Source: MGBC114844 sp910585855
GTDB lineage: Bacteria > Bacillota > Clostridia > Lachnospirales > Lachnospiraceae
NCBI GenBank assembly: GCA_965646165.1
Contig: CBFFYP010000026.1
Location: 1-48,363, forward strand
Length of the DNA: 48,363 nt
Reading direction: 5' to 3'
The notes under the pieces are model-generated. The model was not told the origin of the DNA. It searched no databases and worked only from the letters and a program-made list of their open reading frames with translations. Positions 35,692 through 44,620 of the stretch are shown here, piece by piece (positions within the stretch are counted from its first letter, which is position 1; each line of letters begins with the position of its first letter). A program made the position numbers and the translations under genes.

Positions 35692-36330
35692 TTATGATAC
35701 AATCGCCTTTACTGCCTCTGCCATCTTCTCACACTTGCAGTCCTTAAAGAAATTCTCCTTAAACTTTGAACCGCTTACTGCTCCTTTTAACAATTCCTGA
35801 TCAATATTTTTCAAAATTGTTATCATATCCACATGAGTCACTTTCTTTACTTCATCTAAAATTTTCTTATTTCTCTGCTCTGGTACAACTCTTTCCTTTG
35901 GATATCCGCCGCCGCCCGGTGCACAGAATAATTTTTCAAAAATATACTGCAGATTTAACTCTCCACCCCAACCGAAATTCTCTGCAAACGGAAGTGCAAT
36001 CGCATTTCCATCATTTACCTGAGAAAACAGATAAGCATCTAACGGTGATTCAATATGTCCGCAAAGAACATTTGGGAAAGAATTGCAGGCAAGCATAGCG
36101 CCTTCTCCTGTTCCGCAGCCTGTAATTACAAAATCCGCAGCACCCGAATTTAATAAAATACCGGTTAAAATGCCAACTTGTACATAAGTAAGCTGTGCTT
36201 CATCTTCTGCACTATACATTCCATAATTCACCACTTCATGCCCCATAGGCTCTACAACACTTTTTAAAGTCTTTTCAATCATTTCATTTTTAGCTGCCTG
36301 ACTGTTTTCATTAATCAAAGCGATTTTCAT
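35692..36330 (-). CDS. RpiB/LacA/LacB-family sugar-phosphate isomerase
   Basis: The enzyme has 212 residues from ATG at 36330, which has GGAGG nine bases before it; longer readings upstream are not protein-like. It has the family motifs MKIALINENSQAAKN, VITGCGTGEGAMLACN and an active-site cysteine in TGCGTG. Compared with ordinary RpiB (about 150 residues) it has a C-terminal extension with CAPGGGGYPKERVVP. It should interconvert ribose/ribulose 5-phosphate or a related sugar phosphate such as galactose 6-phosphate; which one is unclear. Confidence 0.85.
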   Translation of the reverse strand: MKIALINENSQAAKNEMIEKTLKSVVEPMGHEVVNYGMYSAEDEAQLTYVQVGILTGILLNSGAADFVITGCGTGEGAMLACNSFPNVLCGHIESPLDAYLFSQVNDGNAIALPFAENFGWGGELNLQYIFEKLFCAPGGGGYPKERVVPEQRNKKILDEVKKVTHVDMITILKNIDQELLKGAVSGSKFKENFFKDCKCEKMAEAVKAIVS

Positions 36331-36556
36331 TGCATAATTCCTCCGTTTCCTAATTTTAACAAAATTTTGACAAAAACAACTTTGCTTTTGCCGCCGAATC
36401 ACTAAAATTTCCTTTATTTATAAGTATTTCCATACAAGTTACTATAAGCTACCAGACGAAATTTGTCAAGATAAAGGCAATTTTTTTAGACCTGTTCTAT
36501 TTTGCTGTAACATTCCTAATTTTCTTATAAATATAGAATTTTCGTTTTCTCAGAGA

Positions 36557-36889
36557 GGACGCCAGATTCGAAAACGGTGGGCAGCCTGCTGTTCCGGCTT
36601 CCAAAAAGCAAGAAGTTCTAAGACTTCTGCCTTTTCCTTCATCCAACCGAACAGACCGGGGCGCAATTCGCCCTCATTTTAACCGAAACGTAATTGGTGT
36701 AAGGAAGGATTTTACTAGCCATAAACGATTCTCTTTCCTATTGTCCGGGCTAAACACGCCCCTTTTTTTTCACACACTGCATGGAAGCAGTATGTGAAAA
36801 AAATCTTAGATTTTCGAGCAGAAGTCCAAGAACTTCTAACTTTTTTCCAAAGTCACTGCAGGCTGCCCACCGTTTTCGAATCTGGCTGT
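36557..36889 (-). repeat. F1 foldback element, complete, 333 bp
   Basis: It runs from GGACGCC to GGCTGT. The arms GATTCGAAAACGGTGGGCAG and CTGCCCACCGTTTTCGAATC are perfectly complementary. The core hairpin is TTCACACACTGC/GCAGTATGTGAA, next to GGGCTAAACACGCCCC and GGGGCGCAATTCGCCC. Confidence 0.9.
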
Positions 36890-37025
36890 TTCTTGACCCC
36901 GAAACACAAAAAGCGTATCTAACCACAATTTTACCGTTATACAACTAATAGTGAGAAACAACTTGCTCATTTCCTCTGCCTCCGGCTTCAGAGTACAATA
37001 GCCCTATCTCCCAAAGCCTAATTAA
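36890..37025 (-). repeat. Degenerate F3 unit
   Basis: It follows the F1 copy with the F3 flank TTCTTGACCCCGAAACACAA, then diverged versions of the shared blocks (TTTTACCGTTATACAACTAA, AGTGAGAAACAACTTGCTCA) and the tail CCAAAGCCTAATTAAAAA. The gap from here to 37135 is AT-rich with nothing else seen. Confidence 0.5.
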
Positions 37026-37135
37026 AAACCTTTTATCAATAAAATATGCAAAAAATTCACTTGTATTTGAAAATTTCCTTTATTGTTACCTGCTGTTATA
37101 ATCTTTACAATAATAAAACTTTCTGGCTGGTAAAA

Positions 37136-37283
37136 ATAGCTGAACTCGGAAGGAAGGTCTATGCAGGGTCATCATTTCCCGTCGGCACTTAGGCACGGTC
37201 TTTTCGTGCCTTATGTGTCCGCTACGAGGAAATGCTAAGCGAAAGCGGGCCCGGAATAGACTTTCCTTCCGAGTTCAGCGTCC
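37136..37283 (+). repeat. F2 foldback element, complete, 148 bp
   Basis: It has arms TGAACTCGGAAGGAAGGTCT and AGACTTTCCTTCCGAGTTCA (one mismatch), and tip GGCACG/CGTGCC. Its 5' flank resembles that of the copy at 47578. It lies 175 bp upstream of the secreted-protein gene. Confidence 0.9.
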
Positions 37284-37457
37284 CCCTCTTATAAAAAAAC
37301 AATATTTATAATCCAAATTAAACCTTAAAGGTAATTTCCCACTACAAAAAGTTAAAAAATTTACCATAACCCTTGCCTCTCTTTTCTATAATTTGTATAA
37401 TAAATAAGACATACTATAACCCAACTGTCAAAATCATATATAAAGGAGAATACAATT

Positions 37458-38027
37458 ATGAAAAAAAGGGTTACAACGGGAATATTAGCAGCAATTATGA
37501 CATTATCTATGAACATTACCTCCTTTGCTTCAGGCTGGCAGCAGGATCAAACCGGCTGGTGGTGGCAAAGAGAAAATGGTACATATCCAGCAAATTGTTG
37601 GGAATGGATTGACGGAAACGGAGATGGTACAGCCGAATGTTATTATTTCAACAGTTCGGGATATATGCTGGAAAACACAGTTGCACCAGACGGTTATACG
37701 GTTAATGCAAGCGGTGCATGGACAGTAAACGGTGTTGTACAGACAAAAAATATAGCTACCAAAACAGCAGCACAAAACACAACAGGAATATACGGCACTT
37801 ATAAAAATCCCTATGATGAAATAATTACGCTTTCCAATGAAAATGGTACTTTAATTCTAAGATACTATGAAGAAAAAGGAAATGAAATAGAAGAACTTTA
37901 TTCCGAAATGGAAAAGTTGAATGATACCACTTATCTAAGCACTATCTATGATGCAGTCATTATTCAATTTACCAGTGATACCACATTTGAATTCTATGAC
38001 GGAATGATCTATACAAAACAAAACTAA
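37458..38027 (+). CDS. Secreted protein with cell-wall-binding-like repeats
   Basis: The protein has 189 residues. The signal peptide MKKRVTTGILAAIMTLSMNI ends near SFASG, so it is exported. Residues 26-95 resemble choline/cell-wall-binding repeats (GWQQDQTGWWWQ, WEWIDGNGDG, YYFNSSGYML, then AWTVNG), which attach proteins to the cell surface. The last 85 residues form a small beta-rich domain (GIYGTYKNPYDEIITL, FTSDTTFEFYDG) of unknown role. An AAAGGAGAA site precedes the ATG. F2 copies flank it on both sides. A lipid, polymer or ligand-binding surface role is inference. Confidence 0.75.
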   Translation: MKKRVTTGILAAIMTLSMNITSFASGWQQDQTGWWWQRENGTYPANCWEWIDGNGDGTAECYYFNSSGYMLENTVAPDGYTVNASGAWTVNGVVQTKNIATKTAAQNTTGIYGTYKNPYDEIITLSNENGTLILRYYEEKGNEIEELYSEMEKLNDTTYLSTIYDAVIIQFTSDTTFEFYDGMIYTKQN

Positions 38028-38134
38028 ATATTAATTACAAAAGTTGATGTTTTTATGAAATATATACTATTTTATTTCTTCGTTGTAGATACTGCTAGTA
38101 ACAAAAATCTTACTACTTCTTCATTCTGGAGTAT

Positions 38135-38282
38135 ACAGCCGAAAGCCGAAGGGGGCTCTATGCAGGGTCATCATTTCCCGTCGGCACTTAGGCGCTGTAT
38201 TTTAGCGCCTTATGTGTCCGCTACGAGGAAATGCTAAGCGCAAGCGGGCCCGGAATAGAGCTCCCTTCGGCTTTCGGCGTCC
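38135..38282 (+). repeat. F2 foldback element, complete, 148 bp
   Basis: It runs from ACAGCC to GGCGTCC. The arms GAAAGCCGAAGGGGGCTCTA and AGAGCTCCCTTCGGCTTTC are strongly paired and clearly different from other copies. The tip is GGCGCT/AGCGCC. A duplicated end, TTCGGTGTCCCC, follows. It lies just after the response regulator stop on the opposite strand. Confidence 0.9.
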
Positions 38283-38304
38283 CCCTTCTTTCGGTGTCCC
38301 CCTG

Positions 38305-38994
38305 CTACACTTTAAATCGATACCCAACCCCCCATATCGTTTCAATATACTGAGGTTTCGATGTATCAAATTCAATCTTTTCCCGAATCTTTTTAATATG
38401 CACCGTAACAGTAGCAATATCCCCAATCGATTCCATATCCCAAATCTTATTAAACAATTCTTCTTTTGTAAATACATGGTTTGGATTTTGGGCAAGAAAA
38501 GCAAGCAAATCAAATTCCTTTGTTGTAAAACTCTTCTCCTCTCCATTCACATAAACTCTTCTTGCCGTTTTATCAATTTTAATTCCACGAATCTCAATAA
38601 TCTCATTTTCCTGCACATTACTGCCAATCAATCTCTCATACCGTGCCAAATGTGCCTTTACCCGTGCCACTAATTCACTAGGACTAAATGGTTTTGTCAT
38701 ATAGTCATCTGCTCCCAGCCCAAGTCCCCGAATTTTATCAATATCATCTTTCTTTGCCGACACTAAAAGAATCGGTGTATTTTTTACCTCACGTACTCTG
38801 CGGCAAATTTCAAATCCATCCACATTCGGCAGCATTACATCCAAAATAAACAGATCAAAATCCTCTTTTAATGCACGCTCTAACCCTTTTTCCCCACTTG
38901 TTTCAATCTCTACCTCAAACCGGCTTAATTCCAGATAGTCCTTCTCCAACTCAGCAATTGTTAGTTCGTCTTCCACAATTAAAATCTTATTCAT
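38305..38994 (-). CDS. OmpR-family response regulator
   Basis: The protein has 229 residues. The receiver has D52 in LFILDVMLPNVDG and DDYMTKPFSPSEL. The winged helix has SFTTKEFDLLAFLAQNPNHVFT, then TVHIKKIREKI and IETIWGVGYRF. It is the partner of the kinase encoded 95 bp downstream. The pair resembles VanRS/PhoPR-like systems, but nearby target genes give no clear signal. Confidence 0.9.
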   Translation of the reverse strand: MNKILIVEDELTIAELEKDYLELSRFEVEIETSGEKGLERALKEDFDLFILDVMLPNVDGFEICRRVREVKNTPILLVSAKKDDIDKIRGLGLGADDYMTKPFSPSELVARVKAHLARYERLIGSNVQENEIIEIRGIKIDKTARRVYVNGEEKSFTTKEFDLLAFLAQNPNHVFTKEELFNKIWDMESIGDIATVTVHIKKIREKIEFDTSKPQYIETIWGVGYRFKV

Positions 38995-39089
38995 CTCGTC
39001 TTGTCCTTTCTTTTTATCCTTTTCCCCGCTTTCATCTGCTCTTATACAAAAACAAAACTTTTTTTCATACTAAAAAACTTTAGCCCCAT

Positions 39090-40583
39090 CTAAGAAACTG
39101 CTTCCTGATACTTACGAAACACCATATGCATCACTGTCCCAGTATCTTCTTTACTTGTTGCCCAAATCCGCCCTCCATGATCCTCTACAATCTTTCGAAC
39201 AATCGACAAACCGATTCCGCTTCCGCCCTGACTGGAATTTCTAGAAGCATCCGTCCGATAAAACCGATCAAAAATATAAGGCAAATCCTTTACTGCAATT
39301 CCTTTTCCATTATCCTCTATCTCAACTTTAACAAAATCTCCCTCATCTTTCAATCGAATATTAATAATTCCCTTTTTTCCACTTCCCATATATTTTACTG
39401 AATTTCCAATAATATTATTAACTACCTTCCGAAGCTGTTCTGGATCAGCAATAATTACCTCATCCTTTTCCATATAGTTAAAATAAGTCAGTTCAATATT
39501 CTTTTGCTCTAAATCCATTCCCATTTCCTCTACACAATCCTGAAAATACTTATCCACCTGAATTTTAGCAAAATTATAAGGAATTCGATTGGTATCAATC
39601 TTAGAATAAAATGTCAGTTCTTCAATCAGCCGTTCCATATCACAAGCTTTATTATAAATCGTTTTAATATACTTCTCCATCCGTTCTGGAGAATCTGCCA
39701 CTCCGTCCATAATCCCTTCCGCATATCCCTTTACTGCTGTTACCGGCGTCTTTAAATCATGAGAAATATTACTAATCAATTCTTTACTGTCTTTATCATA
39801 CTGCAGCTTCTCCTCTGTATTTTCTTTCAGCCGCCTTCTCATCTCTTCAAAGTCCTTACAAAGTTCTCCTATTTCATCCCGAGATTTTACTTCTATTGTA
39901 AAATCCAAATTCCCGTTTGCAATATTATTTGCTGCTGTCTGAAGTTCCTTTAAAGGTTTTACCATACTCCGATAGATCCATCCCACAAGCAAAGAAGCCG
40001 TAATTGCCAAAACAAAAAAAATAGCAAACATAATCTCAGTCAAGATCCCTTTTACCTCTGGAATCAACTCCCGCATTTCTGTTACAATAAAAATACTGCA
40101 TCTTTCATCATTTACCCCCTTAAAATCAATCGGTTTTATCAGACAACGATTCCCTCCATCCAAATAAACTCCGTTTTCTGCCCCGGTTTCATAATCTCCA
40201 TATTCTGGAAGATTATCTAAAACTGCCTGTGTCTGTTCCTTTGTCCCTCCATTATAAAGAATTTCTTCCTCACATCGAAGCATTAAAAAAGAATATGCCG
40301 AGTTGAGCCTCCGATTCAATCCATCTAAATAAGCCAAATCCTCCAATTTCGTAATATCTGTTTCAATATCATAAGCAATCTCATGATAAATCTGCTTTGT
40401 CATACGGTTAAATAAAAGGGTAGAATCTGTAAGTCCTTCATAATCCGCACTATCCATTCCATAGTACTCTTCCATTGCTCGAAATTGAATTTTCGTAATA
40501 CCATAAGCACAAGCTGCACTTAAGCAGATAGGCAACAGTATCACTGCAAGAAACGCAAGAACCAATTTTGTTCTAATTTTCAC
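39090..40583 (-). CDS. HAMP-domain sensor histidine kinase
   Basis: The kinase has 497 residues from GTG at 40583. That start is preferred because GGAGGAG lies six bases upstream, whereas a TTG start 15 bases earlier would place that ribosome site inside the gene. It has a first membrane helix (about 5-25), an extracellular sensor region to about 170, a second membrane helix (about 185-205) and HAMP. The HisKA domain carries H275 in NISHDLKTPVTAVKGYAEG. The ATPase domain has NNIIGNSVKYMG, DNGKGIAVKDLPYIFDRFYR and GGSGIGLSIV. The signal is unknown. Confidence 0.9.
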   Translation of the reverse strand: MKIRTKLVLAFLAVILLPICLSAACAYGITKIQFRAMEEYYGMDSADYEGLTDSTLLFNRMTKQIYHEIAYDIETDITKLEDLAYLDGLNRRLNSAYSFLMLRCEEEILYNGGTKEQTQAVLDNLPEYGDYETGAENGVYLDGGNRCLIKPIDFKGVNDERCSIFIVTEMRELIPEVKGILTEIMFAIFFVLAITASLLVGWIYRSMVKPLKELQTAANNIANGNLDFTIEVKSRDEIGELCKDFEEMRRRLKENTEEKLQYDKDSKELISNISHDLKTPVTAVKGYAEGIMDGVADSPERMEKYIKTIYNKACDMERLIEELTFYSKIDTNRIPYNFAKIQVDKYFQDCVEEMGMDLEQKNIELTYFNYMEKDEVIIADPEQLRKVVNNIIGNSVKYMGSGKKGIINIRLKDEGDFVKVEIEDNGKGIAVKDLPYIFDRFYRTDASRNSSQGGSGIGLSIVRKIVEDHGGRIWATSKEDTGTVMHMVFRKYQEAVS

Positions 40584-40646
40584 ATTAAACTCCTCCAATC
40601 ATTCTTTTGGCAGACTATCTAAAAGGATGGATGCAGGCAAACGGGA

Positions 40647-40806
40647 GGACGCCGGAATCTGAAAGAAGATCTGCACCGAGCCCGCTTGCGCTTAGCATTT
40701 CCTATTTTCATAGCGGGCACTAAGACGCTAAAACACAGCAACACAGTGCCTAAGTGCCGACGGGAAATGATGACCCTTTGTAGACCTTCTTTCAGATTCC
40801 GGCTGT
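40647..40806 (-). repeat. F2 foldback element, longer variant
   Basis: It spans 160 bp from GGACGCC to GGCTGT. Arms CGGAATCTGAAAGAAGATCT and AGACCTTCTTTCAGATTCCG pair with one mismatch. It has the variant CCTATTTTCATAGCGGGCAC. It lies between two same-strand genes, upstream of the kinase. Confidence 0.88.
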
Positions 40807-40864
40807 GTATCCCTGCAATATACGATTTCTTTTGCATTTGAAAGCACAATTTTTATTAATTTTA

Positions 40865-41398
40865 TCAATAAAATGGTATTTTTTCCAAGTCTATATCTAC
40901 ACAATAAGTATTATCAATTAAGAAATAATCTGTATTATATAATTGACACATTTTTAATGCTTTTTCATTATCACGAATCAAAGTTTCTATTGTACAGTCT
41001 GAATCATCCACCCGTTTTTCTATTATATTGGCATATCTTTTTATATCACAATAGTGATTTTGTATATATCCTTTGCTCATAACCAAACAGCAATATTTGA
41101 TATAAAAAAGATAATCTTCCTCAAAACTTTCTGCCCAATCAAACGGAATATAACAACCCTCAATAATTAAATTCTGCTTATTTTCAATCACTGTTTTTAT
41201 GATTTCTTTTACAATTGACCATAAATAATCTGTTAATAATAAATCATCACTTATAGGTGTAAGTGTTGTATTCTTACTGCGAATCAGTCCCATCTTTAAG
41301 TGATCTATCGAAAGATATGGATAACCATACTTTACCAAAAGCTTTTGCGCTAAAGCTGTTTTCCCTGTATGTGAAGCACCTGCTATCAACAAAACCAT
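40865..41398 (-). CDS. Small P-loop kinase-like protein
   Basis: The protein has 177 residues with Walker A GASHTGKT (7-14). A DHLKMG segment sits in the usual position of a substrate-binding strand, and NLIIEGCYIP in the second acid strand. The fold resembles small-molecule kinases such as 2-phosphoglycerate kinase or AAA kinases of the zeta/adenylate-kinase group. No toxin or antitoxin partner is visible. It stands alone between two F2 repeats. The substrate is unknown. Confidence 0.7.
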   Translation of the reverse strand: MVLLIAGASHTGKTALAQKLLVKYGYPYLSIDHLKMGLIRSKNTTLTPISDDLLLTDYLWSIVKEIIKTVIENKQNLIIEGCYIPFDWAESFEEDYLFYIKYCCLVMSKGYIQNHYCDIKRYANIIEKRVDDSDCTIETLIRDNEKALKMCQLYNTDYFLIDNTYCVDIDLEKIPFY

Positions 41399-41550
41399 AC
41401 TGCTAAGCTGTCAATTTATTCCCCATTCTATTAAATTAACAGCAGCTTTCACCGCCTTCCTATATTTTATATTTATCCTATAATCCTGAACATTTTACTT
41501 TTTTTAATCACATCTATCCAAATATTTTCAAAAAGTACACTCCAGAATAC

Positions 41551-41697
41551 ACAGCCGGAATTCGAATCGAGGTCTACAAAGGTCATCATTTCCCGTCGGC
41601 ACTTAGACATGGTATTTTCGTGCCTTATGTGTCCGCTACGAGGAAATGCTAAGCGAGAGCGGACTCGGTGTAGACCTTGATTCGGATTCCGGCGTCC
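41551..41697 (+). repeat. F2 foldback element, complete, 147 bp
   Basis: It runs from ACAGCC to GGCGTCC. Arms CGGAATTCGAATCGAGGTCT and AGACCTTGATTCGGATTCCG pair with two mismatches. The tip GACATG/CGTGCC is slightly imperfect. The 140 bp between the P-loop gene and this copy hold nothing recognisable. Confidence 0.88.
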
Positions 41698-41787
41698 TCC
41701 CTCCATTTATCTTTATTATACCACAGAATCAAAAAAAAACGTAGAAACCTTATGAAATATTCATAAAATAAAAATAAACACAATTAC

Positions 41788-41817
41788 AAAGAAAAGACAG
41801 GCAAAATTTTGCCTGCC
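41788..41817 (-). terminator. metK terminator
   Basis: On the minus strand GGCAGGCAAAA pairs with TTTTGCCTGTC (41817-41796) and is followed by TTTTCTTT. It begins about 25 bp after the metK stop. Confidence 0.75.
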
Positions 41818-41842
41818 TTATTTTCCTATATTTTAAATATAC

Positions 41843-43027
41843 TTATTGCAAATATGTTCGAAGCATCTCTACCTTATCTAATCTCTCCCAAGGCAAGTCC
41901 AGATCCAGCCGTCCAAAATGTCCATATGCTGCTGTCTGCTGATAAATTGGTCTTCTTAAATCCAACATCCGAATAATTCCAGCTGGACGCAGATCAAAAT
42001 TCTTCCGAATCAATTCTACCAATTTCTCATCTGCCAATTTTCCAGTTCCAAATGTATCTACCATAATTGAGGTAGGTTCTGCTACCCCAATCGCATAGGA
42101 TAATTGAATTTCACAACGTTCTGCCAATCCGGCTGCCACAATATTTTTTGCTACATAACGTGCTGCATAAGCTGCCGAACGATCCACCTTTGTACAGTCT
42201 TTGCCGGAAAAAGCCCCGCCGCCGTGACGAGCATATCCGCCATAAGTATCCACAATAATTTTCCGCCCTGTCAAACCAGCATCTCCATGAGGTCCTCCAA
42301 TTACAAACCGTCCTGTCGGATTGATAAATATTTTTGTATTTTCATCTACCATCTCTTTTGGAAGTATCGGATCAAATACATACTTTTTTATATCTGCATG
42401 AATCTGTTCCTGTGTTACATCCTCATCATGCTGTGTCGATAAAACAACTGCCTCCAACCGTGACGGCTTTCCTGCTTCATCATATTCTACAGACACTTGT
42501 GTTTTTCCGTCTGGTCTTAAATAAGAAAGTGTACCATCTTTGCGTACCTTTGTAAGCTGGCGTGCCAGCTTATGTGCAAGTGAAATTGGATATGGCATCA
42601 GTTCCTCTGTTTCATTTGTTGCATATCCAAACATCATTCCCTGATCGCCTGCTCCAGTATCTAATTCATCTGTCAGACTGCCCTTCTTTGCTTCTAATGC
42701 CTTATCTACTCCCATTGCAATATCTGCCGACTGTTGATCCAATGCGACCATTACAGCACAAGTATTTCCGTCAAATCCGGTTTCGGCACGATTGTATCCT
42801 ATTTCATTCACGGTCTTTCTTACAATCGCCGGAATATCCAACTTCGCTTGTGTTGTAATCTCGCCTGTCACCAATACAAACCCTGTACAGCTGCAGGTTT
42901 CACAAGCCACACGGCTCATAGAATCCTGTTCTAAGCAGGCATCCAAAATCGCATCGGATACCGCATCACAAACTTTATCTGGATGCCCCTCTGTAACAGA
43001 CTCAGATGTAAATAATCTCTTCTCCAT
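41843..43027 (-). CDS. metK: S-adenosylmethionine synthetase
   Basis: The enzyme has 394 residues and makes SAM from methionine and ATP. The start at 43027 (MEKRLFTSESVTEGHPDKV) has GGAGG before it; the longer frame upstream reads through the leader and is rejected. Signatures are GAGDQGMMFGYA and GGGAFSGKDCTKVDRSAAY. It lies downstream of a SAM-I riboswitch and an intrinsic terminator, so its transcription is turned off when SAM is plentiful. Confidence 0.97.
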   Translation of the reverse strand: MEKRLFTSESVTEGHPDKVCDAVSDAILDACLEQDSMSRVACETCSCTGFVLVTGEITTQAKLDIPAIVRKTVNEIGYNRAETGFDGNTCAVMVALDQQSADIAMGVDKALEAKKGSLTDELDTGAGDQGMMFGYATNETEELMPYPISLAHKLARQLTKVRKDGTLSYLRPDGKTQVSVEYDEAGKPSRLEAVVLSTQHDEDVTQEQIHADIKKYVFDPILPKEMVDENTKIFINPTGRFVIGGPHGDAGLTGRKIIVDTYGGYARHGGGAFSGKDCTKVDRSAAYAARYVAKNIVAAGLAERCEIQLSYAIGVAEPTSIMVDTFGTGKLADEKLVELIRKNFDLRPAGIIRMLDLRRPIYQQTAAYGHFGRLDLDLPWERLDKVEMLRTYLQ

Positions 43028-43060
43028 TTCTATTTCCTCCCGATGTATAAAATAATATCC

Positions 43061-43091
43061 AAAAAGAAAGAGTCCATTTACAAATGGACTC
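43061..43091 (-). terminator. Riboswitch-controlled terminator of metK
   Basis: On the minus strand GAGTCCATTT pairs with AAATGGACTC around a short loop, followed by TTTCTTTTT. It lies between the SAM-I aptamer and the metK ribosome site, where the expression platform is expected. Confidence 0.85.
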
Positions 43092-43118
43092 GATTTTGCT
43101 TTTCCTGCTATCAAATCC

Positions 43119-43232
43119 ACTTATTGTTCGACCGCCGTTTCCGACTGTAACTCGCTCAGGTTGGCACCTTCCATTTCTTGGGGTTGCCGTAACTTCATCG
43201 ATCCTTTGTATCTCCATCACTCTGAATAAGGG
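43119..43232 (-). promoter_or_regulatory. SAM-I (S-box) riboswitch
   Basis: The minus strand reads CTTATTCAGAG, then GATGGAG, GATGAAGTTACGGCAACCCC and AAGGTGCCAACCTGAG, ending in GAACAATAAG. These are the S-box conserved blocks (P1 5' strand with the kink-turn GA motif, the GCAACC and GGTGCCAA elements, and the P1 3' strand pairing with CTTATT). SAM binding should favour the terminator downstream. Confidence 0.92.
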
Positions 43233-43268
43233 AATCGTTTCTATGAACTTTTTCTTTCTGCTATGGGT

Positions 43269-43297
43269 AGGATACACCATTTTCTCTGTTTCGTCAA
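43269..43297 (-). promoter_or_regulatory. Promoter of the metK transcript
   Basis: TTGACG (43297-43292), a 17-bp spacer and TATCCT (43274-43269) on the minus strand lie about 37 bp upstream of the aptamer. The HD-GYP gene is transcribed the other way from the same region. Confidence 0.55.
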
Positions 43298-43392
43298 GTA
43301 CTAAAACAAAAATTATACAGACATTTTTTGTTAACTGTTTACTTTTTCCTTTTTGTTGTGTATAATAGGGATATAAATGGAGGGGAGCACTC

Positions 43393-44481
43393 ATGACAAA
43401 ACAATCTATTGCTACAAAAAACTTGATTCCCGGCATGATATTGGCTAATTCTGTTTATAATAATGCCGATCAGTTAATTCTGCCAAAAGGAAGCCGCATT
43501 ACCGAGGAATCCATAACCAGATTACAATTCTATGAGATTGATCGTGTACTCATAGAATCTCTTGTACCACTTGAACCTTCAAATGATGATATCTTTCTTA
43601 CCACCTATTCCGAACGTGTAAAGGCTTCCGAGGAATTTATCAATTTTAAAAAACAGTTCGATGATACAACAGCAATTATGAAATTTTCATTGGATGAGGT
43701 AGTGGCAGGCAACTCATCCCCACAACTAGTAGAAGATCTCTGCTCTTCTGCTACCAACTTAATCCATACATCAGAAAATAATCTAGAACTTTTAGACATG
43801 CTCCACAATATGCGTGATTCAGATGATGTTACTTATACTCATTCCTTAAATGTTTCTATTATTTCTGCAATTATCGGTCGTTGGCTGCATATGTCAGAAG
43901 AAGAGATTAATGCCCTTACTGTATCAGCATTATTTCATGATATCGGCAAACTGCTGATACCACAGGAACTCCTTCACAAATCATCTAAATTAACAGATGA
44001 AGAACTCAATTTAATACGGACACATCCTTACAAGGGCTATCAGTTATTAAAATATACCGGAGTGGACGAGCAAATCGCACTTGCTGCTATGCAGCATCAT
44101 GAACGCTGTGATGGTTCTGGATATCCGGGTAAATTAACCAAAAATAATATCAACTCTTTTGCAAAAATTATTGCGATTGCTGATGTCTATGACGCTATGA
44201 CAGCAGCACGTGCCTATCGTGGACCACTTTGTACATTTGAAGTACTGTCAACCTTTGAAAGTGAAGGTTACCGTTGTTATGATCCAGCCTATCTAGTTCC
44301 GTTTATGCATAATGTAGTAAACAGTTATATCAATAATACCGTACGACTAAATAACGGCGAAAAAGGGGAAATCATTATGATCAATAAAAATACACTTTCT
44401 CGTCCGGTTGTCCACTGTGAAGGACAAATCTATCACGATTTACTGCGTGAAAAAGATCTTAAAATTGTTGCAATCTTATAA
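43393..44481 (+). CDS. HD-GYP domain phosphodiesterase
   Basis: The protein has 362 residues. The N-terminal region (1-140) is like those found in clostridial HD-GYP proteins. The HD-GYP domain follows, with H182-D183 (LFHDIGKLLIP), HHERCDGSGYPG (235-246) and IADVYDAMTAARAYR. These metal-dependent enzymes break down cyclic di-GMP or related nucleotides, tying the gene to motility or surface behaviour. The last 70 residues form a small beta domain. GGAGGGGAG precedes the ATG. Confidence 0.9.
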   Translation: MTKQSIATKNLIPGMILANSVYNNADQLILPKGSRITEESITRLQFYEIDRVLIESLVPLEPSNDDIFLTTYSERVKASEEFINFKKQFDDTTAIMKFSLDEVVAGNSSPQLVEDLCSSATNLIHTSENNLELLDMLHNMRDSDDVTYTHSLNVSIISAIIGRWLHMSEEEINALTVSALFHDIGKLLIPQELLHKSSKLTDEELNLIRTHPYKGYQLLKYTGVDEQIALAAMQHHERCDGSGYPGKLTKNNINSFAKIIAIADVYDAMTAARAYRGPLCTFEVLSTFESEGYRCYDPAYLVPFMHNVVNSYINNTVRLNNGEKGEIIMINKNTLSRPVVHCEGQIYHDLLREKDLKIVAIL

Positions 44482-44485
44482 TACT

Positions 44486-44543
44486 AAGGTCTGTGAAGGG
44501 TCATCATTTCCCGGAACAGACCTTCCTTTGGATTTTGGCGTCC
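44486..44543 (+). repeat. F2 derivative with deleted centre
   Basis: AAGGTCTGTGAAGGGTCATC is followed by ATTTCCCGG, then joined straight to AACAGACCTTCCTTTGGATT and TTGGCGTCC. Half of each arm remains, forming a short stem (GGTCTGT/ACAGACC). It begins five bases after the HD-GYP stop. Confidence 0.75.
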
Positions 44544-44620
44544 TCCCATTCAAAATGAAACAGCGCAAAAAACATCTCTATCTTCTACGCTGTCCTTCCA
44601 TCTTTTTATAAACGCTACAT

